From: an uncultured Erysipelotrichaceae bacterium | GTDB lineage: Bacteria; Bacillota_I; Bacilli_A; RFN20; CAG-826 | Length of the DNA stretch: 64,000 nt | Direction: 5' to 3' | Assembly: GCA_902800905.1 (NCBI GenBank) | Contig: CADCGC010000001.1 | Span: forward strand, 62,001-126,000 | In this document: piece by piece, positions 8,114-16,840 of the stretch | How positions within the stretch are numbered: position 1 is the first letter of the stretch | Layout: the number at the start of each line of letters is the position of its first letter | Position numbers and translations under genes: made by a program | Notes under the pieces: generated by a model | What the model was told of the DNA's origin: nothing | The model's database searches: none | The model's input: the letters and a program-made list of their open reading frames with translations, nothing else

Positions 8114-9238
8114 TTATTTCACATAAAAGTTAGTTTCTTTAGTAGGAACAAAGCTTTTTTGATAGCGAGGAACATATAAAGAATCGCCATTTGCATTAAG
8201 AATAATTGGCCACCTTCTTCTTAATCTTAAAGGCATTTTCCAATCAATAAACAGTCTTCTGACAAGGACTTTGTAGCCATTAATCAAAACATAGTCATCA
8301 ATTTTTGTATTCCTAATTTGAATAGGATAATCAAAAGATTGGACATTACGATTACTACTATCCTTTGTAAAATCTAAATAGAAATAAGGAGTATCTAAAA
8401 GTCCTGGTTTATCAAGAATAAAAGAATATTCAATGAGTGGAAGCTCTTCAGGTACAATATCAACAAAACCATATTCTTTAACAAAAAACAAAAAATGTTT
8501 AATCTTAAAGAAAATGTTTGGTTTTGAACTTTTTAAAGCCTTTAATATCTCACCTACATTTTCTTTCGATAAATATTGATTTTCTCTAACTTCTCTCACT
8601 AAATGATTTAAAGCATATTTGAGTGACAGATCATCTAAAGAAAGAAGATATTTAACAGAGTGAATTTGTCCATAATCAATTGATTTTAAAACGCATTGAA
8701 GTTCAGCATTTTTCTCATCAATTTCTTTAAGGAGATTGTCGCGTTCCTTCTCAGTCAGTTTTGCAATTTGTTCATGTCTAATTTTGTTTCTTAAAATTGA
8801 GGTATCGAAATTAGTTTTATCGACCGCAAATGGGACATTGTTTTTAAGACAGATTCCTTCTAATTCTTTCTTGCTGTAGCTAAGAAGTGGGCGAATAACA
8901 TTCATGCCTTTAATCATCGTTTTTTCTTGAATTCCAAAATAAATCGGGCAGTTTTGCCTTTGTTTTTGAATAATATAAATTTCGCGACATTTTGCTTCGG
9001 TTTTTCCTACCGGATTTTTATCGCATTCTTTAACAAATACTTTCACATTATTTTTGGCTGCGTATTCTAGTAGTCCGTTGACCTCGTTAGTTGACTCAGG
9101 TCTAATATGATAATTAACGATTGCAGCGTCGAATTGATATCCTTGTTTTTTAAGCATGTTAAAAAGAGCCATGGAATCTGGTCCAAACGAACACGCTAAT
9201 AGATATTTCTTGTTTTTATCAAGGTTCAATTCTTTCAT
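8114..9238 (-). CDS. tilS: tRNA(Ile)-lysidine synthetase TilS-like protein lacking a conserved active-site segment
   Basis: TilS adds lysidine to C34 of tRNA-Ile(CAU) so that it reads AUA. The 374-residue protein has the TilS layout: PP-loop near residue 17, VNYHIRPES, EAKCRE (81-86), IRPLLSYSKKELEG (115-128), DKTNFDTSILRNKIRH and a C-terminal domain. Two features are abnormal. The SGGxDS loop reads SFGPDS (17-22). Between CREI (84-87) and YIIQKQRQN, the stretch of about 30 residues that normally carries RYxFF and the AHHxDDxxET motif is absent in frame. AUA codons occur in this window (cca codons 5 and 7), so a working enzyme or an alternative tRNA would be expected. The start lies inside the rqcP coding end (20-nt overlap). 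Confidence 0.82.
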   Translation of the reverse strand: MKELNLDKNKKYLLACSFGPDSMALFNMLKKQGYQFDAAIVNYHIRPESTNEVNGLLEYAAKNNVKVFVKECDKNPVGKTEAKCREIYIIQKQRQNCPIYFGIQEKTMIKGMNVIRPLLSYSKKELEGICLKNNVPFAVDKTNFDTSILRNKIRHEQIAKLTEKERDNLLKEIDEKNAELQCVLKSIDYGQIHSVKYLLSLDDLSLKYALNHLVREVRENQYLSKENVGEILKALKSSKPNIFFKIKHFLFFVKEYGFVDIVPEELPLIEYSFILDKPGLLDTPYFYLDFTKDSSNRNVQSFDYPIQIRNTKIDDYVLINGYKVLVRRLFIDWKMPLRLRRRWPIILNANGDSLYVPRYQKSFVPTKETNFYVK

Positions 9239-9455
9239 AAGATGCTTTTTCTTTTTTACCTACAACTTCTATAACAACTCTAATATCGAATTTCTTTTCT
9301 CCAAAAGTTATATTTATGATATCTCCATCTTTTACATCACTACTTGGTTTAGCTTCTTTTCCATTAATTAAAACCAATCCTCTAAGGCAATATTCCTTAG
9401 CGATAGTTCTTCTTTTGATGATTCTTGCTTCTTTTAAAAACAAATCAATTCTCAT
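9219..9455 (-). CDS. rqcP: S4-domain RNA-binding protein, RqcP (YabO) family
   Basis: This 78-residue protein is almost entirely one S4 RNA-binding fold: MRIDLFLKEARIIKRRTIAKE at the start, then GLVLINGKEAKPSSDVKDGD. Bacillus RqcP binds the 50S subunit with RqcH and supports poly-alanine tailing in ribosome-associated quality control. The neighbourhood supports the call: in Bacillus yabO lies in the same mfd-to-tilS region. The ATG overlaps the mfd TGA stop (ATGA), and the gene ends with TGA followed directly by TAA. Confidence 0.85.
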   Translation of the reverse strand: MRIDLFLKEARIIKRRTIAKEYCLRGLVLINGKEAKPSSDVKDGDIINITFGEKKFDIRVVIEVVGKKEKASYERIEP

Positions 9456-12400
9456 TCTGTTTTCACCACCTTATTGGTTCTAATAACGTTTACCAATGCT
9501 CTTAAAATATTTTCAAAGTCTTGTAACCACGTTTGTTTTTTTGTCATAACTATTTTAAAACGATGATTAACATAACTTATCTTTATTATATTTAAATATG
9601 GAATAAGTGCCTCAAATAAAATGTTGCCAATTCCTCTAATGTTAATAAAATTGTCGCCTAAATTGATTTCCAAGTTATATTTTGTTTCCTTAACTTCTCG
9701 TATATCACATTCTTGAACCATTAAATCGATATTTCTCTTTGTGAATAATTGCTCTACTTCAATTGGTAGTTTTCCATAAATATCTCTAGTTTTAGCTTTG
9801 ATTGCCATTAATGATTCATTTGTGGAAGCTGACATTATTTCTTGATAAAGTTCAATCTTGTCGCTTTGATTTGCGTATTCTTGAGGGATATAGGCATCAA
9901 AGTTAACATCTAGATTAAGATTGTATTGAGGAATCTCTTTATCAACTTCGCCAGATTGTTCTATTACTGCTTCGTTCAACAATTTGATATACATATCTAA
10001 ACCAATGGAGTCAATAAAACCTGCTTGTTCAGGTCCTAAAATATCTCCAGCACCTCTAATCATTAAATCTCTTTGTGCGATACGATATCCACTACCTAAA
10101 GCAGTAAATTCTTGTAGGGTCTTGAGTCTTTTTTGTGCATCTTCCTTTAAAACTTTGTTCCCGTTATACATTAAATAAGCGTACGCAATACGGTTTCCTC
10201 GCCCAACACGTCCTTTGATTTGATATAACTGAGCGAGTCCATAATGATCACTATCATCAACAATAATCATGTTAGCGTTAGGAACATCAATGCCGTTTTC
10301 AATAATCGAAGTACACACTAAAACTTGGACTTCGCCACCATAGAACTTAATCATCACATCTTCGATATCGTTTTTGGTCATTTTGCCATGCGCAACAGCG
10401 ATATTAGCTTCAGGTAATTGCCTCTTAAGTCTATTTGCAATCTCATAAATAGTTTCAATGTTGTTATGAAGATAGAAAACTTGCCCTTCTCTTCCTAATT
10501 CTCTTTGTATTAATTCTTTAACAATATCCGCTCTAAAAGGAGTGACATATGTTTGAATTGGCATTCTTTCTCCAGGAGGAGTGTTGATTTGTGATAAACT
10601 CCTAACTCCTAAAAGAGATATTTGAAGTGTTCTAGGAATAGGTGTCGCGCTTAAAGTTAAAACATCAATGTTATTCTTTAATTCTTTAATCTTTTCTTTC
10701 TGTTCGACTCCGAACCTTTGTTCTTCATCCACCACTAGTAAGCCTAAATCGTTGTAGATGATATCTTTTGATAACAATCTATGAGTTCCAATAATAAGGT
10801 GAATTTTTCCTTCTTGAACGCCTTTAATGTACTCTTTTTGTTTCTTTTCAGTTATGAGTCTAGAAAAAATAGCAATCTTAATATCAAAACCTGCAAATCT
10901 TGCGGTTGCAGTTTCAAAGTGCTGTCTGGCTAATAATGTTGTTGGACATAATAAAGCAACTTGTTTACCAGAATTAATTGCTTTAAATATCGCTCTAAAA
11001 GCAACTTCGGTTTTCCCAAATCCAACATCACCACATAATAAGCGGTCCATTGGATGAGTGCTTTCCATATCTCTTTTTATCTCATCAAGAGATCTTTCTT
11101 GGTCTTTAGTTAGTTCAAATTCACAACTCTCTTCAAACGCTTTTTGGAACTCGTCATCTTTTGAAAATGCGAAACCTTCAATCTTGCTTCTTTCGACATA
11201 TAAATTGAAAAGTCTTTGAGCAAGGTCATGAATTCTCTTTTTAATCTTTTCTTTTTGTTTTTCCCAATCTTTAGTGTGGAGATGAGATAAGCGGGGTCTT
11301 GCGCCTTCTTTACCAATATATTTTCTAATTAACGCTAATTGGTTAAGAGGAACATAAAGAATTTCTCCACCGAAATAAGCAATCTTTAAATAGTCTTGAT
11401 GTTTTCCTTGAACCTCTAAAGTTTGGAGCTCAATAAATTCACCAATGCCTTGATATTCATGAACGACATAATCGCCTGGATTAAGTTCGTCTCCACTTCT
11501 TAATATGGTGGCTTCTTTAAATCTATTATCAAACCTTGTGATTCTAACTTTGTGATTAAATAGTTCCTTACTTGATAAGAAAACGATTTTTTCTTCTTCT
11601 AAAACAAATCCAATAGGTAATGAAGATATTGCTAGACCAATTTGTCTTTTTTCAGGAAGAGAAAATTCACTAACCATTTCAAAAGGAAGATTTTCACTAT
11701 TTAAGAGATCAACAATGTTTTCAAGTTGATCTTTGCTACTTAAAGAAATATTCACTTTGTAGTTTTGATTGGTGTAAGACCTAATAATGTTTATAACATC
11801 AAGTTCCTTACTTACTTCAAAAGGAACATTCTTACAGTTAAACGTAATATCATCTTCGCTTGTTTGAAGTAATGATGTTCTAATTAAGCTACTTCTATTA
11901 AATGGAATTCTTGAATAATTTTGGAATAAAGATAAATGGCTAAGAGCGTGCCCTTGCTCGAATAATTCGGATAAGAATGTAGCGGATTCCTCCATTATCA
12001 TCTGGGCATTTTCTCTAATTCCGTTTTCATCCACTAAGACAACATCATAATCACGGCAATAATCAATCAGAGAACAAGTATGATCACTTAACATAGAAAA
12101 ATATCTATATAAGTTAGGTGAATAGTTATATTCCAAAATATCGGAAATATTAGTTTCGGTGATGTTTCTTAAATTATCAAATTCAAGAGGCGGTAAGTAT
12201 TTTTGATCCTTTTCTAATTGAGACATTAACTTCTCGGTCGCTGACCTACATTCTTCGTCAGTAAATAAGAAGTCGTTAGCAGGAAGAATATCAACTTTTT
12301 TAATTTGCTCTTTGCTGGTTTGAGTGGCTAAATCAAAATATCTAATCGAGTCAATTTCATCTCCAAAAAGTTCAATACGAATCGCATCATCATAGTTGAC

Positions 12401-12934
12401 GGAATAGATGTCTAAGATATCACCTCTAGAGGCGAATTGAAGAGATTGATCAATTTTATTAACTTGATAATACCCTGCTCTAACAAGTGACTTTTTGACC
12501 TCGGTTAAATTGATTTCATCGCCAACGTTAAAAGACAAAGTACAGCCACCAAACACTTCTTTATTTGGCAAATATCGTAAAATTGAAGCGAGATTTGCAA
12601 CAATAATTTCGTTTTTCCCGTTTTTTATCTCATTTAATGTGTAAATTCGATTGGCCGCCATTTCTTTACTCAAAGAAAGATTTTCAGCGCGAATCAACTC
12701 GTCACTCATAAACATTGAGATCTTGACTTTTGGTAGCAAAGTTTTTAAAAACGAGAATACTTTTTGAGCTTTGTATAAGTTTGATGTAATTAACAAGTAT
12801 TTATGTTTATCTTCTAAATAAGCAGAGGCTGTTAATAGAGAAATTCCTGCTAAATCATCCACGACAAAATGCCCACTTCTTGACAAGAAGGGGGGTATCG
12901 CTCTATTAGATTTTAAGTAGTCAAATAGTTTCGT
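9452..12934 (-). CDS. mfd: Transcription-repair coupling factor Mfd, apparent ACG start
   Basis: Mfd displaces RNA polymerase stalled at DNA damage and recruits UvrA. Visible parts, in order, are the UvrB-like N-terminal domains, the RNA polymerase-interacting and CarD-like segment (GDYVVHEYQGIGEF), the helicase P-loop GDVGFGKTEVAFRA, Walker B VVDEEQRFG, SATPIPRTL, the second RecA-like domain (TSIIENGIDVPNAN, GRVGRG) and the C-terminal domain. A TTG at 12884-12886 would give 1144 residues but has no ribosome site and cuts into the conserved N-terminus. The frame stays open 16 codons further up as KLFDYLKSNRAIPPFL, beginning at ACG (12932-12934), 7 nt after a perfect AGGAGG (12942-12947). I therefore place the start at ACG. 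The gene overlaps the rqcP start by 4 nt. Confidence 0.93.
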   Translation of the reverse strand, partial: TKLFDYLKSNRAIPPFLSRSGHFVVDDLAGISLLTASAYLEDKHKYLLITSNLYKAQKVFSFLKTLLPKVKISMFMSDELIRAENLSLSKEMAANRIYTLNEIKNGKNEIIVANLASILRYLPNKEVFGGCTLSFNVGDEINLTEVKKSLVRAGYYQVNKIDQSLQFASRGDILDIYSVNYDDAIRIELFGDEIDSIRYFDLATQTSKEQIKKVDILPANDFLFTDEECRSATEKLMSQLEKDQKYLPPLEFDNLRNITETNISDILEYNYSPNLYRYFSMLSDHTCSLIDYCRDYDVVLVDENGIRENAQMIMEESATFLSELFEQGHALSHLSLFQNYSRIPFNRSSLIRTSLLQTSEDDITFNCKNVPFEVSKELDVINIIRSYTNQNYKVNISLSSKDQLENIVDLLNSENLPFEMVSEFSLPEKRQIGLAISSLPIGFVLEEEKIVFLSSKELFNHKVRITRFDNRFKEATILRSGDELNPGDYVVHEYQGIGEFIELQTLEVQGKHQDYLKIAYFGGEILYVPLNQLALIRKYIGKEGARPRLSHLHTKDWEKQKEKIKKRIHDLAQRLFNLYVERSKIEGFAFSKDDEFQKAFEESCEFELTKDQERSLDEIKRDMESTHPMDRLLCGDVGFGKTEVAFRAIFKAINSGKQVALLCPTTLLARQHFETATARFAGFDIKIAIFSRLITEKKQKEYIKGVQEGKIHLIIGTHRLLSKDIIYNDLGLLVVDEEQRFGVEQKEKIKELKNNIDVLTLSATPIPRTLQISLLGVRSLSQINTPPGERMPIQTYVTPFRADIVKELIQRELGREGQVFYLHNNIETIYEIANRLKRQLPEANIAVAHGKMTKNDIEDVMIKFYGGEVQVLVCTSIIENGIDVPNANMIIVDDSDHYGLAQLYQIKGRVGRGNRIAYAYLMYNGNKVLKEDAQKRLKTLQEFTALGSGYRIAQRDLMIRGAGDILGPEQAGFIDSIGLDMYIKLLNEAVIEQSGEVDKEIPQYNLNLDVNFDAYIPQEYANQSDKIELYQEIMSASTNESLMAIKAKTRDIYGKLPIEVEQLFTKRNIDLMVQECDIREVKETKYNLEINLGDNFINIRGIGNILFEALIPYLNIIKISYVNHRFKIVMTKKQTWLQDFENILRALVNVIRTNKVVKTE

Positions 12935-12945
12935 TTATTAACCTC

Positions 12946-13497
12946 CTAATTATATTTCGACATCGCGATATCAAAGTTATGTTTAAGGATATCTTTAATT
13001 GCATTAGCAGCGTCGACAATCGCTTCATTGATTAGTTCTCTTTCTTCCTTTGAAGGTTTTGATAAGACATAATCAATCGTATCATATTGAGGTTCGCCAA
13101 TACCCACTCTAATTCGCTTGATATCTTGCGTTCCTAAGTTATCAATAATATTTTGCATTCCCTTATGACCGCCACTAGAACCACTTAATCTTAATCTAAT
13201 TTTTCCTGGTTCTAAGGCCATATCGTCAAACACAACAATAATATCTTCAACACTAATTTTAAAATAATTAACAATCTCTCTAACTGATTCTCCAGAAAGA
13301 TTCATATATGTTTGTGGTTTTAATAGGAAAATATCTTCGTCAAACACTTTCCCTCTTCCAACGAGTCCTTTAAATGATTCTTTATCGATATCAATTTGTG
13401 CTAGTTCACCAAAAAGGTCCACAACGTCAAATCCCATGTTGTGGCGGGTGTGTTCATATTTTTTTCCTGGATTTCCTAATCCGACAATCAGTTTCAT
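12946..13497 (-). CDS. pth: Peptidyl-tRNA hydrolase
   Basis: This 183-residue enzyme releases tRNA from peptidyl-tRNAs that drop off ribosomes. The family start GLGNPGKKYEHTRHNMGFDVVD contains the catalytic histidine H19 and N9. The segment VVFDDMALEPGKIRLR holds the catalytic aspartate, and SGSSGGHKGMQNI is diagnostic. Its TAG stop overlaps the AGGAGG that serves mfd, as in the pth-mfd pair of Bacillus. The ATG has no Shine-Dalgarno site but has TATTAT 8 nt upstream, suggesting a leaderless transcript. Confidence 0.96.
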   Translation of the reverse strand: MKLIVGLGNPGKKYEHTRHNMGFDVVDLFGELAQIDIDKESFKGLVGRGKVFDEDIFLLKPQTYMNLSGESVREIVNYFKISVEDIIVVFDDMALEPGKIRLRLSGSSGGHKGMQNIIDNLGTQDIKRIRVGIGEPQYDTIDYVLSKPSKEERELINEAIVDAANAIKDILKHNFDIAMSKYN

Positions 13498-13505
13498 ATG
13501 TTGTA

Positions 13506-13511
13506 ATAATA
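13506..13511 (-). promoter_or_regulatory. -10 box of pth, likely leaderless start
   Basis: TATTAT lies 8 nt before the pth ATG with no ribosome site between them. The -35 is weak (TTAATT at 13529-13534, 17 nt away), so this call rests mainly on the -10 box. Confidence 0.4.
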
Positions 13512-13538
13512 CACTAGCTGTTAATTAAAATTAACGAA

Positions 13539-13748
13539 TTATTTATTTTTATATTTCTTAATAATGAAATCTACTATTTCTTGTTTAACATTTTCTTTTC
13601 TTATTAGAACACCGGCAATTGTTTTTTCTTTACCAGCAATGACACCTTTAACATAAATAAACTTCTTTGTATTCATGAACCTTGTTTTATCATAGTTAAA
13701 CACATAACTGAATTCGCTTCCATCCACTAGTAGAGACGCCTCTTCAAT
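13539..13748 (-). pseudogene. Downstream part of the membrane protein gene, cut off by an in-frame TGA
   Basis: After the TGA at 13749-13751 the same reading frame stays open for 69 codons to a TAA at 13539. The peptide begins IEEASLLVDGSEFSYVFNYD and ends DFIIKKYKNK. It is charged and looks like an ordinary soluble tail domain. There is no ATG near its start and no ribosome site; the first possible start is a GTG at 13725-13727. The simplest reading is that it is the original C-terminus of the upstream gene, no longer translated or reached only by readthrough. Confidence 0.65.
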
Positions 13749-14420
13749 TCAATCGTTAAAGACTCTAAGAGATGTAGGGAGTCTATTATTTACTATCCTT
13801 TTATATAGTTTAGATGGAACGAAATAGAAATAAACATACGCTACAATAAGTGTTACTAAAGAGACAAATCCAAGAGCAACATAGAATGTAATCAAATCAA
13901 GCGGTAAAACCACAAAGAATATAACTAAATATAAAATAGCCAAGATACCTATAGTAATTAATAACTGTGGCCAAATTAAAAACATTGCGAAGTTAAATAT
14001 CTCACCCTTAGTAAACTCATGTTTTTCATTAACGTGGATATATAAAGGCACTTCAGCGTGCATATCTCCATAAATTGGATCGCTTCCAAACCTATCGTAA
14101 ATGTTTTGTATTTGTTCACTATCGCCTTTAACTCTAACCACGACTGATGGTTGGTAACCTTTATTTCTATTTTTATAATAATAAATAAAAACAGTAATTA
14201 AGTAGATAACAAGATAAGGAACGAACGCAATAACAAGTGTTGCAAAGAAATATAAGAATTGATAATTCGGAGTATATTCGCTTGCTCCACTACGAGCCTG
14301 AGCCGCAGCATCAGAAATTAAGATAATGGAGCAAACGATAATAGCAAACAAAAAGAGCATGCATATTACAAACATGATTAAATTTTTTGTGTTTGAAAAA
14401 TAGCCGCTCTTTTGTTTCAT
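13749..14420 (-). CDS. Multi-pass membrane protein of unknown function, truncated by TGA
   Basis: This 223-residue product has about four hydrophobic segments (near residues 15-35, 54-77, 145-167 and 171-196). A soluble stretch with SVVVRVKGDSEQIQNIYDRFGSDPIYGD lies between the second and third. It ends SLRVFND at a TGA. The frame continues for 69 codons beyond it, and Trp (TGG, one base away) would fit the junction. It lies between the 14451 lipoprotein gene and pth. No clear ribosome site precedes the ATG. No family is recognised. Confidence 0.6.
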   Translation of the reverse strand: MKQKSGYFSNTKNLIMFVICMLFLFAIIVCSIILISDAAAQARSGASEYTPNYQFLYFFATLVIAFVPYLVIYLITVFIYYYKNRNKGYQPSVVVRVKGDSEQIQNIYDRFGSDPIYGDMHAEVPLYIHVNEKHEFTKGEIFNFAMFLIWPQLLITIGILAILYLVIFFVVLPLDLITFYVALGFVSLVTLIVAYVYFYFVPSKLYKRIVNNRLPTSLRVFND

Positions 14421-14450
14421 TTAATTAAGGATTAATAAATATTAATCAAA

Positions 14451-15758
14451 TTATCCTTGTACTGGCATTAATTGAGAAGCAATCAATAAAGCATCAACAT
14501 CATATGCTGCAATACCTGCTGCATCTAATGGTGCATAACTAACTTGATCGTTATATTTGAAATCAAGTCTAACTCCGCCTTGGATTGTTGCGGATTCTTT
14601 AATTGCGACATCAGCTTTTACTTCCGCATATTCTAATGCCATGCCGTTCTTGGAACCTGTTGTGCTTCCAACAACGATAGCAGCACCTGCTCTACATCTG
14701 TCAAACATTTCGGTTGGGTTAGTTTCTTCTGAAACTTCTCCGGTTGATGGTACAGCCATTCTTCTAGCGTCATCTGCTACTGGTTGAGACATATCATTGA
14801 TCATCTTAACAACATCAAGCTCAACGGATAATCCCATACGGTTAACTTCTCCATCAGAGCCTTTCCATTGTTTGAAGAATGGTAAGTTATTACCAAGGAA
14901 GCTTAAAATTGCACTGCCAAATGCTGGAGCATATCCTTTAGCAGTTGAGAATCCAGTGCTAACAAAGTAACCGAGGACATCGACTGGTAAATTCTTGAGT
15001 TCTTCAGGAGCGCTTTCTGATGAAGCGACTAACGCAAGAACTTGTGTAAGATTCAAATAAAGTTTTCCACTTCCAATTAATTCATCAAATGTTGGAATTG
15101 CTGGTGCACCTGTAGGATCTTCATCAGGATCTCTGAGTGTAAGAGTAGATACTTGACTCATTGATCCGATAAATTGATCATAAACTTCTTTTAAAACGCC
15201 TTTGATGCTTGCATCACTAACGTCTAAGTAGAGATAAGCAACATCACCGGTTCTTCTTCCGTCTCCTGTTTCAGGAACAACTTGGTAAATGGCAGAGAAT
15301 TTCAAACCAGAATAATTATAATTTGAATAAACTGGTTTGCCTTCTTCATCATATGATGTTGGAACGTTGTTAACAGAAATTGTTAAATTCTTAACATCAA
15401 TCTTTGCAGCAGAGTATTTTCTTTCTCCGACTGGCAAAAGAAGTGAAACGCCAACGTTTGCGTTAAGATTAGCAGAAGCCTTAACTTTTCCTTCTGAATC
15501 GACAGGAATATCTTTTGCGGAAAGATTTACATTTAAGTCAATTTGATAAGCATCTTGATTAAATGTGTTAGCAAGGGCTTGTGAAAACGCATCGAGGCCA
15601 GCTTCATAATCAGAACGTTCGCCTTCTGGGGCTTCTTCAGCCTTAATTTCTTCTCCTCCACTTGGTAAATCTGCTCTAACGTTGTATTGAGCAGGTTGTT
15701 GATTACATGCTGCTAAAGCAAGAATCATTGGGAGGACTAGTAATTTAGATTTTTTCAT
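14451..15758 (-). CDS. Secreted lipoprotein, unknown function
   Basis: This 435-residue protein begins MKKSKLLVLPMILALAACNQQ, a signal peptide with lipobox LAAC (Cys18). The mature part starts with a low-complexity linker and then has long beta-rich stretches with alternating hydrophobic residues (for example YQIDLNVNLSAKD and NLNANVGVSLLLPV). This suggests a large beta-sheet fold for binding lipid or another ligand. No catalytic motif is visible. An AGAGG ribosome site precedes the ATG. It is divergent from the DUF368 gene and upstream of the TGA-split membrane gene. Confidence 0.75.
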   Translation of the reverse strand: MKKSKLLVLPMILALAACNQQPAQYNVRADLPSGGEEIKAEEAPEGERSDYEAGLDAFSQALANTFNQDAYQIDLNVNLSAKDIPVDSEGKVKASANLNANVGVSLLLPVGERKYSAAKIDVKNLTISVNNVPTSYDEEGKPVYSNYNYSGLKFSAIYQVVPETGDGRRTGDVAYLYLDVSDASIKGVLKEVYDQFIGSMSQVSTLTLRDPDEDPTGAPAIPTFDELIGSGKLYLNLTQVLALVASSESAPEELKNLPVDVLGYFVSTGFSTAKGYAPAFGSAILSFLGNNLPFFKQWKGSDGEVNRMGLSVELDVVKMINDMSQPVADDARRMAVPSTGEVSEETNPTEMFDRCRAGAAIVVGSTTGSKNGMALEYAEVKADVAIKESATIQGGVRLDFKYNDQVSYAPLDAAGIAAYDVDALLIASQLMPVQG

Positions 15759-15807
15759 TTTTTTCTAAACCTCTTTTCTATTAAATATTATATCTCTAAT
15801 AAATTAT

Positions 15808-15839
15808 TTGTTAAAAACAAAAAGAAAAAAGTATACAAT
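15808..15839 (+). promoter_or_regulatory. Promoter of the DUF368 gene, likely leaderless
   Basis: TATACAAT (15832-15839) lies 8 nt before the ATG. TTGTTA (15808-15813) is a plausible -35, 18 nt before TATACA. No Shine-Dalgarno site precedes the ATG. Confidence 0.5.
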
Positions 15840-15847
15840 CTTATTAC

Positions 15848-16807
15848 ATGAAAGTTAAAGAATGGTTCAAAGCATTGCTAGCCGGTATGGCAATTGGTGT
15901 AAGTAGCGCTATCCCAGGAGTAAGTGGCGGCACAATTGCGGTTATATTAAAGGTTTATGAAAAAATAATCTGGTCAATCAGTAATGTTTTCAAGCAATTT
16001 AAAAAGGCTATTATATATTTATTACCAGTCCTTTTAGGTGTAGTTATCGCACTTATTCCAACTATGATATTGATGGATAAAGCTCTTGAAGGACTTTTAT
16101 TCGGTGTAGTTTGTTTATTTGCAGGTTTCATTGTTGGAAGTATTCCAGGTATTATTGACGAAGTCAAAGGTGAACCAATTAATAGAGCTAATATTGCGGC
16201 AGTAATTGTTGCTCTAGTCATTGCTTTAGGATTAGGAATTGCCAGTGTCTTAGTTAAAGCTGATGTATCAGCGTTATTAGTCGCTCCTGAATGGTGGGTT
16301 TATTTAGTTCTTATTCCAGTAGGAGTTGTTGCTTCTATCGCTTTAGTAGTTCCAGGAATTTCTGGAAGCATGCTCTTATTACTATTAGGTTTTTATAAGC
16401 CTTTAATTAACACCACTATTGATACTGCTAAAGAGTGTTTAGCAGGTAATTGGACAAACTTTGGGCAAGTAATTCTTATCCTCTTATGTTTTGCAGCAGG
16501 AGTCGTTGTTGGATTCTTCTTGATTTCAAAATTAATGAATTATTTATTAACCAAATTTAGACAAATGACATTCTACGCAATCATCGGTTTTGTTATTGGT
16601 AGTACAATTGCATTGTTTGTTAATTATGAGATATATGAATACTATAAGATTTGGGCAAACGGAGCGTATGTATATGTTCCTATGTATGTTGAAATCATAA
16701 TCGGTGTTGTCTTATTAATAATCGGTTTTATTGCCTCATATTTATTAGTAAGATACAAAAGAAAAATCGATAGTCAAAACATTCAGGATAATCAAAATAA
16801 CGCGTAA
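15848..16807 (+). CDS. popT: DUF368 membrane protein, PopT-type polyprenyl-phosphate transporter family
   Basis: This 319-residue protein has about eight membrane segments. The two DUF368 signature repeats are SAIPGVSGGTIAVIL (residues 21-35) and VVPGISGSMLLLLLGFYKPL (near 168-187). DUF368 proteins (PopT) have been shown to recycle undecaprenyl phosphate across the membrane for cell-wall synthesis. Function here is inferred from the family. It is the only plus-strand gene in a long minus-strand region. Its stop codon lies in the loop of its terminator. Confidence 0.85.
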   Translation: MKVKEWFKALLAGMAIGVSSAIPGVSGGTIAVILKVYEKIIWSISNVFKQFKKAIIYLLPVLLGVVIALIPTMILMDKALEGLLFGVVCLFAGFIVGSIPGIIDEVKGEPINRANIAAVIVALVIALGLGIASVLVKADVSALLVAPEWWVYLVLIPVGVVASIALVVPGISGSMLLLLLGFYKPLINTTIDTAKECLAGNWTNFGQVILILLCFAAGVVVGFFLISKLMNYLLTKFRQMTFYAIIGFVIGSTIALFVNYEIYEYYKIWANGAYVYVPMYVEIIIGVVLLIIGFIASYLLVRYKRKIDSQNIQDNQNNA

Positions 16808-16824
16808 GATTCGCGTTATTTTTG
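16796..16824 (+). terminator. Terminator between the convergent DUF368 and M6 protease genes
   Basis: AATAACGCG (16796-16804) pairs perfectly with CGCGTTATT (16812-16820) around a 7-nt loop, followed by T residues. The popT TAA falls within the loop. On the minus strand the T-tract is poorer but the hairpin may also serve the M6 gene. Confidence 0.8.
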
Positions 16825-16840
16825 TATTTTGATTTCTTAA

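Noticed and set aside
13539-13727. Independent 62-residue gene starting at the GTG 13725-13727
   Set aside because: It is in the same frame as the upstream membrane gene, has no ribosome site, and reads as its cut-off C-terminus.
9219-14420. Mycoplasma genetic code (UGA = Trp) for the whole genome
   Set aside because: All large genes use TGG for Trp and contain no internal TGA; three genes end in TGA at ATGA overlaps or a double stop. Only one internal TGA is seen.
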